DNA of 64,000 nt from Thiofaba sp039822285 (GTDB lineage: Bacteria > Pseudomonadota > Gammaproteobacteria > Halothiobacillales > Halothiobacillaceae). Within the stretch, counting starts at the first letter, position 1. Every line of letters starts with the position of its first letter. The translations under genes and the position numbers were made by a program. Under the pieces are notes generated by a model, which saw only the letters and a program-made list of their open reading frames with translations, ran no database searches and was not told the DNA's origin. Below are positions 43,947-52,617 of the stretch, piece after piece. Where the stretch lies: contig NZ_JBAJEY010000001.1 of NCBI RefSeq assembly GCF_039822285.1, positions 434,001 to 498,000 on the forward strand, written 5' to 3'.

Positions 43947-44177
43947 TGTAGGAGGCCCGCCCTCCAGGCTGTGTCAAAAGCCTTTGACACAGGCTGAAAT
44001 GCGAGCCATGGACGGATCGCGCGAGAATCAATCACGATGAGTGATTGATTCTCGGAGCCCGTCGCGGGCATGTACCGCGACGAGGCGAGTTTCAAAAGGG
44101 CAGGACAGCCCTTTTGAAACAGTCTGCCCCGGGGGCCGATGGAGCGACACTCGAACGCGGCGGGAGGCGCTCCTACA
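43947..44177. repeat. REP-like repeat copy 4, interrupted by a hairpin array
   Basis: The left part TGTAGGAGGCCCGCCCTCC (43947-43965) and the right part CCCCGGGGGCCGATGG... ending GGCGCTCCTACA (44127-44177) together form the usual REP-like element. The ~160 bases between them hold the four-hairpin array. This is the arrangement expected if the array had been inserted into a REP. Confidence 0.65.
43969..44120. repeat. Array of four unrelated perfect hairpins
   Basis: Four different inverted repeats in series: 43969-43992 (10-bp CTGTGTCAAA), 44023-44053 (13-bp GAGAATCAATCAC), 44060-44082 (8-bp CGTCGCGG) and 44089-44120 (13-bp GTTTCAAAAGGGC). All stems are perfect with loops of 4-7 bases. The CGTCGCGG hairpin with GCATGT in its loop also occurs at 8333-8355 in the first array. 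No coding capacity is evident. Confidence 0.8.
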
Positions 44178-44190
44178 GGCCAGCCGCGGT

Positions 44191-44916
44191 TCATCCCCCG
44201 GCCTTGAGCCGCTCCAGCACCTTCACCAATTCGGCCGCCGGACGGTAGCCTGGGATGACCTGCCCGCCCTCGGTGACGATGAACGGCGTCCCCTCAAGCC
44301 CCAACTGCCCCCCTAGGTCGATCATCTGCGCCAGCGGGTGTTTGTCGCAGGCCGGAAGATTCACGCTCTGGCCACCGAGCGACTTGTCCAGCTCGGCCTT
44401 GCGGTCCTTGGCGCACATGATGCCGATGCTCGACTTGCCGATCGGCGAATCGAGCCCCGCCCGCGGATAGAGCACGTAGCGCACCTTGACGCCCTGCTTG
44501 TTCAGCTCCGGCACCTCCTGGTGCAGCTTGCGGCAGTAGGGGCAGCTCGGGTCGGTGAACACGGTAATGCTGTATTTCGCCGCACCCTGCGGGGCGTAGA
44601 TGATGGTGTCCTCATCCTTCACCTGCTTGAGCAGCTCGACCCGGATGCCGGTACGGCGTTCTTCGGTCAGGTTCTTGCGCTTTTCGAAATCCACCAGCGC
44701 CCCCTGGAACATGTAGCGCCCATCCCCGGTCATGTACACCACGTCCGGCCCGGCCACCACCTCGTAGACGCCGGGCACCGGGGTGGCCGTCACCGAGCTC
44801 AGCGGCAGACCGGGCATGGTCTCCTTGAGCTTCTTGGTCAGGGCCTCGGTGGCGGGATCGGCCAGCGCGGGCAGGCTCGCGGCAAGCGCAAGGGCCAGGA
44901 GGGTCAGACGTTTCAT
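44191..44916 (-). CDS. dsbC: Thiol:disulfide interchange protein DsbC
   Basis: A 241-residue periplasmic disulfide isomerase. The start at 44916 has GGAG 8 bases upstream and gives the signal peptide KRLTLLALALAASLPALA. The N-terminal dimerisation domain is followed by the thioredoxin-fold catalytic domain with FTDPSCPYCRKLH near residue 130 (CPYC active site) and the cis-Pro GTPFIV near 215. It is downstream of xerD, as in other gammaproteobacteria. Confidence 0.95.
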   Translation of the reverse strand: MKRLTLLALALAASLPALADPATEALTKKLKETMPGLPLSSVTATPVPGVYEVVAGPDVVYMTGDGRYMFQGALVDFEKRKNLTEERRTGIRVELLKQVKDEDTIIYAPQGAAKYSITVFTDPSCPYCRKLHQEVPELNKQGVKVRYVLYPRAGLDSPIGKSSIGIMCAKDRKAELDKSLGGQSVNLPACDKHPLAQMIDLGGQLGLEGTPFIVTEGGQVIPGYRPAAELVKVLERLKAGG

Positions 44917-44998
44917 GCAATTCTCCAAAAACAACCACCACAGGGGTGGGTAGGTTAAAAGGCACTTTGCCCAGCATACATGTCCCGGGCATGAAAGT

Positions 44999-45919
44999 TC
45001 ATCCGCGAGGATGATGGGCCGCGTGCAGGGCCTTGAGGCGGGCCCGCGCCACGTGGGTGTAAATCTGCGTGGTGGAGAGGTCGCTGTGGCCGAGCAGCAT
45101 CTGCACCACGCGCAAATCGGCGCCGTGGTTGAGCAGGTGAGTGGCGAAGGCATGGCGCAGGGTGTGCGGCGAGAGCGGCGCGGCGATGCCGGCCTCGCGT
45201 GCATAACGCTTGATCAGCGTCCAGAACATCTGCCGCGTCATCGGCCCGCCGCGCCGGGTGACGAACAAGGCCTCACTCTCGCCCAACCCCTCCAGCAGGA
45301 TGGGGCGAGCCTCGGCCAGATAGCGCTCGATCCAGTGCACCGCCTCGGCGCCGAGCGGCACCAGCCGCTCCTTGCGCCCCTTGCCGAGCACGCGCACCAC
45401 GCCCGCACTCAGGCTGATCTGACCGAGCGCAAGACCGACGAGTTCCGACACGCGCAGGCCGGTGGCGTACAGGGTTTCCAGCATGGCACGGTCGCGCAGG
45501 CCGAGCTGGGTATCGATCATCGGCGCCGCGAGCAGGGCCTCGACATCCGCCTCGCCCAGGGCCTTGGGCAGCGGGCGGCCGATACGCGGCGGCGAAATGT
45601 CGAGGGTGGGGTCAAGCCCGATCTGGCCATGCGCCGCAAGCCAGCCGTAGAAGCGGCGCAGGGCCGAAAGCAGGCGGGCGGTGCTTCGCGGCTTATGCCC
45701 CTCCGCCAGGCGCTCGGCAAGGAAGCGCATGATCAGCGCCCGGTCGGCACCCATCAGGCTGCGTCCCTGCCTGTCGAGCCAGGCGGCGAACAGGCGGATG
45801 TCCGTCTCGTAGGCGCTCAGGGTGTGGCGCGACAGCCCCTGCTCCAGCCACAGCTGGTCGAGCACGCGCCGGATCAGGGCCTGCTCCGCCTCGGCGATGA
45901 TGACGCGGGCCGGCCTCAC
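44999..45919 (-). CDS. xerD: Tyrosine recombinase XerD
   Basis: A 306-residue site-specific recombinase that resolves chromosome dimers at dif with XerC. The start chosen is a GTG whose bases overlap the stop of the vWA gene. The N-terminal SAM-like domain (IRRVLDQLWLEQGLSRHTLSAYETDI) is followed by the catalytic residues: Arg in YATGLRVSEL, Lys in LGKGRKERLVPL, His-Arg in SPHTLRHAFATHLL, His in LLGHSDLSTTQIYTH, and the Tyr nucleophile. XerD rather than XerC is favoured by the dsbC neighbour. Confidence 0.94.
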   Translation of the reverse strand: MRPARVIIAEAEQALIRRVLDQLWLEQGLSRHTLSAYETDIRLFAAWLDRQGRSLMGADRALIMRFLAERLAEGHKPRSTARLLSALRRFYGWLAAHGQIGLDPTLDISPPRIGRPLPKALGEADVEALLAAPMIDTQLGLRDRAMLETLYATGLRVSELVGLALGQISLSAGVVRVLGKGRKERLVPLGAEAVHWIERYLAEARPILLEGLGESEALFVTRRGGPMTRQMFWTLIKRYAREAGIAAPLSPHTLRHAFATHLLNHGADLRVVQMLLGHSDLSTTQIYTHVARARLKALHAAHHPRG

Positions 45920-46968
45920 AGGCGGATCACCTCGCCAAACGGTGGCGTGACCGGGCCCGCCACTGCCCACAGCACCGGCAGGCCGGGCGGGCGGACCGGG
46001 TAGTCGCCCTTGCCGTCGGTGAAGTAGACGAGCGCGTCGAAATCCTCACCGCTCTGCCCAATCCAGTCGAACACCGGGCGGAAGTCGGTGCCGCCCTGCC
46101 CGTGCGGCTTGGGCCAGGACGGCACCTCCCCCACGGCAAAGCGCCAGGGGGTGCCCGGAGCGAGGCAGGTGTCGGCGGCGAGCAGGGTCAGCCGCATGGG
46201 GATCTGTCCAGCCAGCGCCTGGACCTCGGCCCAGAAGTTGCGCAGCAGGGCATCGTCGATCGAGGCGCTGATGTCCACCGCCAGCACGATATGCGCGGCG
46301 GCGGGCCGCAGCGCGGGCAAAAGGAAGGGCTCGCTGGCGCGGCGCGAGGGCCGTCCGTAGTGCGCCTCCGCCCGGTGCCAGCGCTGCATGAAGGCCGCCA
46401 GCCGGCCGCGCCAGTCGTGCGCCGCCACATCGGGCGACTCGCCCAAAAGCTCGCGCAGTACGGCAGCGCGCGCATCCCCCGCCCCCAGAGCCTCGCCCAC
46501 GGCCTGGCGCACACGGATGCGCCAGGGGCGGGCCTCGAGATGGTGCGGCGCTCCGGCAGGCTGCTCATCGCTCGCCACCCCCGAGGTGCGGCTTCTTGCA
46601 AGCTCCCCGCCCTCCTCCGCCGCACCGAGCCACCAGGCATGGCGCTCCGCGGCAGGCGATGCGAGCGGGGGCATCCCCAGCGTGTGCAAAAGGCGCTCCA
46701 CCGTGGCATCACACGCCTTCGACCAGGCCTCGGGCCTTCCGGGCGGCGCGGCGAAGTGCAACAACGCGGCATGCAAGGTGGCGTGGGCCAGCCAGTACCC
46801 AAGGTCCGCAGCGCTTGCCCGCGCGGCATAGTGCGCGTCAAAGCGCAGGTTTCGCGCGCTGGTTTCGACATCCACGCCCAACCCCGGCTCGACCGTCACC
46901 TGCAGGAAACTGGCCAGCCGGCCGAGCACCGGATGGGCACGGGCGAGTTCGCGGCGGACGCGGTCCAT
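45916..46968 (-). CDS. vWA-domain protein (metallopeptidase-like N-domain)
   Basis: A 350-residue protein. The N-terminal ~170 residues resemble the DUF2201 putative metallopeptidase domain (DLGYWLAHATLHAALLHF). The C-terminal part carries a vWA MIDAS motif (LAVDISASIDDALL near residue 225, GQGGTDFRPVF near 290, and YFTDGKGDYP near 313). It follows the MoxR-type ATPase gene, and such pairs act together as chaperone-like complexes for metal-cofactor insertion or enzyme maturation. The client is unknown. TTG at 46977 is an alternative start. Confidence 0.88.
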   Translation of the reverse strand: MDRVRRELARAHPVLGRLASFLQVTVEPGLGVDVETSARNLRFDAHYAARASAADLGYWLAHATLHAALLHFAAPPGRPEAWSKACDATVERLLHTLGMPPLASPAAERHAWWLGAAEEGGELARSRTSGVASDEQPAGAPHHLEARPWRIRVRQAVGEALGAGDARAAVLRELLGESPDVAAHDWRGRLAAFMQRWHRAEAHYGRPSRRASEPFLLPALRPAAAHIVLAVDISASIDDALLRNFWAEVQALAGQIPMRLTLLAADTCLAPGTPWRFAVGEVPSWPKPHGQGGTDFRPVFDWIGQSGEDFDALVYFTDGKGDYPVRPPGLPVLWAVAGPVTPPFGEVIRL

Positions 46969-46983
46969 CCTGTCCAAACCCGG

Positions 46984-48000
46984 TCAGCCCCCAGCGATCC
47001 TGACGGCCCAGTCGTCGAAAGCCTCCAAGGCATACAGCCGCTCGCCCAGGCGGGCGTGCAGGGCCCGCACCAGCCGCTCGCCAAGCTCCGCCTCGAACCG
47101 GCCCGCGAGGCGCAGCAGGCGACCGGCCTGGTCGGCATCCTCAGGGGCGATCCGTCCGGCCCGGGTGATGGCCGCATCCAACACGGCCCAGCGGCCGTCC
47201 GCATCCTCGGGCAGAGCCGGATCGTCCTGGGCCAGCAGGGTGTCGAGGTCGAACTGCGGCCGCGCAAGCCAGTCCGCCAGCAGCATGGCGGCGACCTCGC
47301 CCACACAGGCCGCGAGGGCGGGCTCCAACAGGTCCGGGTCGGCGGCAAACTTGCGCAGGGCACGGTCGGCGAAGGCCCAGCTGCGCGGACTGGGGAAGGC
47401 GTGAATGTTGGCCTGCTCGGGAAACACGAACAAAAGATCCGGGCGCTGGGCGAGGAAGCGGCGCAGGCGTTCATCCACCCCGGCCCGTTGAGCCCACTCC
47501 AGCCAGTCGTCGATCGCAGGCCAGAGCTCGTAGTGGGTGAAGCGGTTGGCGAGCGGCGCGGGCATGGCGTAGGTCACGCCGCGGTCACCCAACCGGTTGC
47601 CGGCAGCGAGGATGGCCCAGCCGTCCGGCAGGCGGTAGTCGCCCAGGCGGCGGTCGAGGATGAGCTGGTAGGCGCTGGCCGCGACCTGCGGCAGGGCGGC
47701 GTTGATCTCGTCAAGGAACAGCACGCCGCACGGACCGTCGCGTTCGGCTTGCGGCAGCATAGAGGGGGTGGCCCATTCGACCCGACCCTCCCGCTGGTAA
47801 GGCATACCACGCAGGTCGGAGGGCTCAAGCTGGGACAGGCGCAGGTCGATCATGGGCACCGCCCGGGCGGCGGCTGCCTGGGCGACCAGGGCGGACTTGC
47901 CGACCCCGGGCGGTCCCCACAGCATGACCGGGGTGTGCTCGCCCAAGACGGCCGCCTCGATCTCGCGCGCCAGCAGGCGCGCAACATCCGCCGCACGCAC
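46984..48000 (-). CDS. MoxR-family AAA+ ATPase
   Basis: A 338-residue AAA+ ATPase with a GTG start. Walker A is LWGPPGVGKSALVAQ near residue 28, Walker B is VLFLDEINAALPQ near 93, and sensor I is ILAAGN near 130. C-terminal lid residues follow (PSPRSWAFADRALR). It is the first of three genes with the vWA protein and xerD. This type (with a DUF2201/vWA partner) is the usual bacterial MoxR chaperone pair. Confidence 0.9.
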   Translation of the reverse strand: MRAADVARLLAREIEAAVLGEHTPVMLWGPPGVGKSALVAQAAAARAVPMIDLRLSQLEPSDLRGMPYQREGRVEWATPSMLPQAERDGPCGVLFLDEINAALPQVAASAYQLILDRRLGDYRLPDGWAILAAGNRLGDRGVTYAMPAPLANRFTHYELWPAIDDWLEWAQRAGVDERLRRFLAQRPDLLFVFPEQANIHAFPSPRSWAFADRALRKFAADPDLLEPALAACVGEVAAMLLADWLARPQFDLDTLLAQDDPALPEDADGRWAVLDAAITRAGRIAPEDADQAGRLLRLAGRFEAELGERLVRALHARLGERLYALEAFDDWAVRIAGG

Positions 48001-48004
48001 GCGG

Positions 48005-48331
48005 TCAGCCCTCGCCCCGCAGACGGGCGAAGTGGCGCTTCCTGAGTTCGACGAAACGCGGGGTCAGGCCGACGTCTTCATAGATGGGATCGCCCTGCTC
48101 GTCCTGCTCGACCACGCGCTGGCCGGGAACGTAGGCAAAACCGGCCTCGACCTCGCGCAGGGCAGCATGGATCAGGTCGCGCAGGATGGTGCGTGAATCG
48201 CCCGCGGCAAACATCTCCGCCAAGGCCTCGATCTTGGCGGCGTCATCCAGGGCCATCACGACCGGCACCTCGATCACCTCCCCCGCCTCGGGCTTGCGCG
48301 CCCAATGTTCAACCAGTTCGCTGACTCGCAT
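48005..48331 (-). CDS. Small conserved helical protein (possible pilus-associated/RHH-like)
   Basis: A 108-residue protein preceded by GAGGAGG at 7 bases. It starts RVSELVEHWARKP and has a helical segment ALDDAAKIEALAEMFAAGDSRTILRDLIHAALREVE that recalls short gammaproteobacterial proteins sometimes named type 1 pilus tip component and also ribbon-helix-helix proteins. The similarity is by eye and weak. It is 4 bases upstream of the MoxR gene and divergent from acs. Confidence 0.65.
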   Translation of the reverse strand: MRVSELVEHWARKPEAGEVIEVPVVMALDDAAKIEALAEMFAAGDSRTILRDLIHAALREVEAGFAYVPGQRVVEQDEQGDPIYEDVGLTPRFVELRKRHFARLRGEG

Positions 48332-48480
48332 GTGACACCTCCTCTGCATCCCCATACCAGGCTCGAAGGTAATGCAAATCGGGCGCAAAGGCATCATCCC
48401 GGCACCCGGGGTGACCCGCACCCCATCGGGCAGATAGAATGGAGCATTGTTTTCCGATCGCCCAACCCAAGGAGCTTGTG

Positions 48481-50439
48481 ATGTCCGAGGCCCTGGAATC
48501 CGTCCTGCATGAAACCCGTGTCTTCGCCCCGCCCGCCGAATTCGTCGCCCGCGCGCGTCTGAACGGGGAGCGCCTCGACGCACTGCACCAGCGCTTCGAC
48601 GCGGATTTCGAGGGGACGTGGGCGGACCTTGCCCGTACCGAGATCGACTGGCACACCCCGTTCCAGACCATTCTCAACACCGAGAACGCCCCGCACTTCC
48701 GCTGGTTCGAGGATGGCAAGCTCAACGTCTCCTGGAACTGCCTGGACCGCCACCTCGAGACCCGCGGCGACAAGATCGCCATCCGCTTCGAAGGCGACCG
48801 GGGCGACACCCGCGAGATCACCTACCGCCAGCTTCACGCCGAGGTGTGCACGCTTGCCAACGGCCTCAAGAGCCTGGGCATCAAGGCAGGCGACCGCGTC
48901 GTCATCTACATGCCGATGATCGCCGAGGCAGTCGTCGCCATGCAGGCCTGCGCCCGCATCGGCGCCATCCACTCCGTGGTGTTCGGCGGCTTCTCCGCCG
49001 AGGCCCTGCGTGACCGCGTCAACGACGCCGGCGCGCGCGTCATCATCACCGCCGACGGCGGCTTCCGCGGCGGACGCACCATTGAGCTGAAGGGCGCGGT
49101 GGACAAGGCCATGGAGCACGGCTGCCCGACCATCGAGAAGATCGTGGTGTTCCAGCGCACCAACCATGGCGCCGCCATGACGGCTGGCCGCGACATCTGG
49201 TGGCACGAGCTGACCGCCAGCCAGCCGGCAAGCTGCGAACCTGTGTTCGTCTCCGCCGAGCACCCGCTGTTCCTGCTCTACACCTCCGGTTCCACGGGCA
49301 AGCCGAAGGGCATCCAGCACTCCTCCGGCGGCTACCTGCTGAACGCCATCCTGACCAACAAGTGGGTCTTCGACACCACGGATTCGGACGTGTTCTGGTG
49401 CACCGCCGACGTGGGCTGGATCACCGGCCATACCTATGTGGCTTACGGCCCGCTGGCGATTGGCGCAACCCAGGTGATCTTCGAGGGCGTGCCGACCTTC
49501 CCGCACGGCGGCCGTTTCTGGGAAGTGGCGCAGAACCACGGCGTGACCATCTTCTACACCGCACCGACCGCGATCCGCGCGCTGATGAAGCTGGGCGAGG
49601 AGGTTCCCGCCCAGTACGACCTCTCCAAGCTGCGCCTGCTTGGCTCCGTGGGCGAGCCGATCAACCCTGAGGCCTGGATGTGGTATCACCGCGTGATCGG
49701 CAAGGAGCGCTGCCCGATCGTCGACACCTGGTGGCAGACCGAAACCGGCGCCCACATGATTGCCCCGATCCCCGGCGCCGTGGCCACCAAGCCCGGCTCC
49801 TGCACCCGTCCGCTGCCGGGCATCATGGCCGATGTGGTCGACGACCACGGCCATCCGGTCGATGCGGAGCACGGCGGGTATCTCGTCATCAAGAAGCCCT
49901 GGCCGTCCATGGTGCGCACCATCTGGGGCGACGACGAGCGCTTCAAGCAGACCTACTTCCCGCCCTATTTCCCCGGCTACTATCTGGCCGGCGACTCGGC
50001 GCGCAAGGACGCCGACGGCTACTTCTGGATCATGGGCCGCATTGACGACGTGCTGAACGTCTCCGGCCATCGCCTGGGCACCATGGAGATCGAATCCGCC
50101 CTGGTCGCCCACCCGCGTGTCGCCGAGGCCGCCGTGGTCGGCCGTCCGCACGAGATCAAGGGCGAGGCCATCGTCGCCTATGTAGTCTGCAAGGGTGAGC
50201 GTCCGGTCGGCGAGGAGGCGGCGAAGATGGTCGAGGAACTGCGTGCATGGGTGAACGAGCAGATCGGCCCCATCGCCAAGCCCGACGAGATCCGCTTCGG
50301 AGACAACCTGCCCAAGACCCGCTCCGGCAAGATCATGCGCCGCCTTTTGCGCTCCATTGCCAAGGGCGAAGACATCACCGGTGATGTCTCCACCCTGGAA
50401 AACCCGGCCATCCTGGACCAGCTGCAGGGCAAGGCTTGA
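48481..50439 (+). CDS. acs: Acetyl-CoA synthetase
   Basis: A 652-residue AMP-forming ligase that activates acetate to acetyl-CoA. The start at 48481 follows AAGGAG. Motifs are LYTSGSTGKPKGIQHSSGGYL near residue 265, TADVGWITGHTYVAYGPL, DTWWQTETGAHMI near 413 and the acylation-sensitive lysine in TRSGKIMRRLLR near 612. The PTRSGK-type lysine (N6-acetylated in other bacteria) is conserved, so control by protein acetylation is possible. It is followed by the DUF485-actP uptake pair. Confidence 0.97.
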   Translation: MSEALESVLHETRVFAPPAEFVARARLNGERLDALHQRFDADFEGTWADLARTEIDWHTPFQTILNTENAPHFRWFEDGKLNVSWNCLDRHLETRGDKIAIRFEGDRGDTREITYRQLHAEVCTLANGLKSLGIKAGDRVVIYMPMIAEAVVAMQACARIGAIHSVVFGGFSAEALRDRVNDAGARVIITADGGFRGGRTIELKGAVDKAMEHGCPTIEKIVVFQRTNHGAAMTAGRDIWWHELTASQPASCEPVFVSAEHPLFLLYTSGSTGKPKGIQHSSGGYLLNAILTNKWVFDTTDSDVFWCTADVGWITGHTYVAYGPLAIGATQVIFEGVPTFPHGGRFWEVAQNHGVTIFYTAPTAIRALMKLGEEVPAQYDLSKLRLLGSVGEPINPEAWMWYHRVIGKERCPIVDTWWQTETGAHMIAPIPGAVATKPGSCTRPLPGIMADVVDDHGHPVDAEHGGYLVIKKPWPSMVRTIWGDDERFKQTYFPPYFPGYYLAGDSARKDADGYFWIMGRIDDVLNVSGHRLGTMEIESALVAHPRVAEAAVVGRPHEIKGEAIVAYVVCKGERPVGEEAAKMVEELRAWVNEQIGPIAKPDEIRFGDNLPKTRSGKIMRRLLRSIAKGEDITGDVSTLENPAILDQLQGKA

Positions 50440-50444
50440 CGCAG

Positions 50445-50474
50445 ATCATTAGGACATCCTTATACCCTAATGAT
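50445..50474. promoter_or_regulatory. Perfect inverted repeat between acs and the acetate permease genes
   Basis: ATCATTAGG and CCTAATGAT are exact reverse complements separated by 12 bases, starting six bases after the acs stop. The spacing centre-to-centre is about two helical turns, which suits a dimeric regulator; a weak transcript-stability or attenuation hairpin is the alternative. The interval is A/T-rich relative to its surroundings. Confidence 0.5.
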
Positions 50475-50563
50475 TTAAAAGCACTTTACCTGCAAGGCCG
50501 TCCGGCATACCCTGCCGTGCGGCCCTGCGCCACGATAAAGACAACCCTCAGGAGTCCTCCACC

Positions 50564-50872
50564 ATGCAACCCGATCTGGCCGCGCGCATCCAGGCGGATC
50601 CGCGCTTTCAGGAGCTTGTGAGCAAGCGCTCCAAGTACAACTGGACGATGGCCATCATCATGATGATCATCTACTACGCCTTCATCCTGTTCATCGCCTT
50701 CAATCCGACGGCCCTGGCCGCCAAGCTCGGCGAAGGCACGGTCATGTCGGTCGGCATCCTGACGGGCTTCCTCGTCATCATTGCCGCCTTCGTCCTGACC
50801 GGCATCTACGTGCGCCGCGCGAACCGCGAGTTCGACACCCTGACCGCGCAGATCAAGGAGAACGCGAAATGA
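50564..50872 (+). CDS. DUF485 small membrane protein (YjcH type)
   Basis: A 102-residue protein with two membrane segments (MAIIMMIIYYAFILFIAF and MSVGILTGFLVIIAAFVLTGIYV) and the RANREFDTLTAQIKENA tail. This is the DUF485/YjcH family that is encoded just ahead of acetate permease. AGGAG precedes the ATG. The stop overlaps the actP start (ATGA). It probably assists the transporter; its mechanism is not established. Confidence 0.93.
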   Translation: MQPDLAARIQADPRFQELVSKRSKYNWTMAIIMMIIYYAFILFIAFNPTALAAKLGEGTVMSVGILTGFLVIIAAFVLTGIYVRRANREFDTLTAQIKENAK

Positions 50873-52521
50873 TGATGCGTCCCATGATGATGGCGGCCGG
50901 ATTCGCCGCCCTCGCCTACGCCGGCGTCACCCTGGCCGCCGATGGCGCCCAGAAGGGCGTCAACATGCCCGCCGTGACTATGTTCATCCTGTTCGTGATC
51001 GCCACCCTCGGCATCACGTACTGGGCCGCCAAGCGTACCCGTACCGCCAAGGACTTCTACACCGCGGGCGGCGGCATTACCGGCTTCCAGAACGGTCTGG
51101 CCCTGGCGGGTGACTACATGTCCGCCGCCTCCTTCCTCGGCATCGCAGGCCTCGTATTCGCCAACGGTTTCGATGGCCTGATCTACTCCATCGGCTTCCT
51201 GGTGGGCTGGCCGATCATGCTGTTCCTCTTGGCCGAGAAGCTGCGCAACCTCGGCAAGTACACCTTCGCCGACGTGGCCTCCTACCGCCTGTCCCAGGTG
51301 CCGGTGCGCGCCGTCGCTGCCGTGGCCTCGCTGGTCGTGGTCGCCATGTACCTGATCGCACAGATGGTCGGCGCGGGCAAGCTGATCGAGGTCCTGTTCG
51401 GCCTGCCCTACACCTACGCGGTGATCATCGTCGGCGTGCTGATGATCCTCTACGTCACCTTCGGCGGCATGCTCGCCACCACCTGGGTGCAGATCATCAA
51501 GGCCGTGCTGCTGCTCTCCGGCGCCACCTTCATGGCCCTGGCCGTGCTGTGGGCCTTCGGCTTCAGCTTCGACGCCATGTTCAGCAAGGCGGTTGAGATC
51601 AGCCCCAAGCATGACGCCATCATGGCCCCGGGCAGCCTGGTGAAGGACCCGATTTCCGCCATCTCCCTGGGCCTTGCGCTGATGTTCGGCGTGGCCGGCC
51701 TGCCGCACATCCTGATGCGTTTCTTCACCGTGAGCGACGCCAAGGAAGCGCGCAAGTCTGTGCTGTTTGCCACCGGCTTCATCGGCTATTTCTACATCCT
51801 GACCTTCATCATCGGCTTCGGCGCCATCATCATGGTCTCCACCGATGCCCAGTACCTGGATGCGGCCAAGAAGCTGATCGGCGGCAACAACATGGCAGCC
51901 ATCCACCTCTCCCACGCGATCGGCGGCGACCTCTTCCTCGGCTTCATCTCCGCCGTGGCCTTCGCCACCATCCTCGCGGTGGTCTCCGGCCTGACCCTGG
52001 CGGGCGCCTCGGCCGTGTCGCACGACTTGTACGCCAACGTGTTCAAGCGCGGCCAGGTCGACGAGCAGGCCGAAATGCGCTTCTCCAAGTACGCCACCAT
52101 CGCCCTTGGCATCGTCGCGATCTTCCTCGGCATCGCGTTCGAGAAGCAGAACATCGCCTTCATGGTCGGCCTGGCCTTCGCCGTCGCCGCGAGCGCCAAC
52201 TTCCCGATCCTGTTCCTGGCCATCTACTGGCGCGGCCTGACCACCCGTGGCGCGGTCATGGGCGGTCTTGGCGGCCTGATCACCGCCGTGGTGCTGGTCG
52301 TGCTCTCCAAGACCGTGTGGGTGGACGTGCTTGGCAACGCCAAGGAAATCGTCCCCTACAAGGACCCGGCCATCTTCTCCATGCCGGTGGCCTTCATCCT
52401 GGCCTGGTTCTTCTCCATCACGGACAAGAGCGCGCGCGCCAAGGCCGAGCAAGAGGCATTCACTGCCCAGTACGTCCGCTCGGAGACCGGCATCGGTGCC
52501 GAGGGTGCCGCGCAGCACTAA
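50869..52521 (+). CDS. actP: Cation/acetate symporter ActP
   Basis: A 550-residue sodium:solute symporter (SSS family) with 13 or so hydrophobic segments. Conserved parts include DFYTAGGGITGFQNGLALAGDYMSAASFLG, the VGWPIMLFLLAEKLRN loop, GGMLATTWVQIIKA and ILAVVSGLTLAGASAVSHDLYANVF. An N-terminal signal-like segment precedes the first transmembrane helix, as in E. coli ActP. Together with acs it supports growth on, or scavenging of, acetate. Confidence 0.95.
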   Translation: MMMRPMMMAAGFAALAYAGVTLAADGAQKGVNMPAVTMFILFVIATLGITYWAAKRTRTAKDFYTAGGGITGFQNGLALAGDYMSAASFLGIAGLVFANGFDGLIYSIGFLVGWPIMLFLLAEKLRNLGKYTFADVASYRLSQVPVRAVAAVASLVVVAMYLIAQMVGAGKLIEVLFGLPYTYAVIIVGVLMILYVTFGGMLATTWVQIIKAVLLLSGATFMALAVLWAFGFSFDAMFSKAVEISPKHDAIMAPGSLVKDPISAISLGLALMFGVAGLPHILMRFFTVSDAKEARKSVLFATGFIGYFYILTFIIGFGAIIMVSTDAQYLDAAKKLIGGNNMAAIHLSHAIGGDLFLGFISAVAFATILAVVSGLTLAGASAVSHDLYANVFKRGQVDEQAEMRFSKYATIALGIVAIFLGIAFEKQNIAFMVGLAFAVAASANFPILFLAIYWRGLTTRGAVMGGLGGLITAVVLVVLSKTVWVDVLGNAKEIVPYKDPAIFSMPVAFILAWFFSITDKSARAKAEQEAFTAQYVRSETGIGAEGAAQH

Positions 52522-52530
52522 GCACCCGAC

Positions 52531-52550
52531 AGGGCCAGGGAGTGGCCCTT
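52531..52550 (+). other. Small hairpin after actP
   Basis: AGGGCCA and TGGCCCT form a 7-bp stem with a 5-base loop 10 bases after the actP stop. The T-tract is short. It may stabilise the transcript end before the better terminator at 52563. Confidence 0.35.
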
Positions 52551-52562
52551 CCATCCCACGAA

Positions 52563-52589
52563 AGCTCGACCCCAGGGTCGGGCTTTTTT
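52563..52589 (+). terminator. Intrinsic terminator of the acetate operon
   Basis: AGCTCGACCC pairs with GGGTCGGGCT with one wobble pair, followed by TTTTT. It lies 42 bases after the actP stop in the convergent gap with the ABC-exporter genes, and is the clear rho-independent terminator of actP. Confidence 0.85.
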
Positions 52590-52617
52590 CATTCAGGCCA
52601 CGCCGGTGCAGCCCGCA

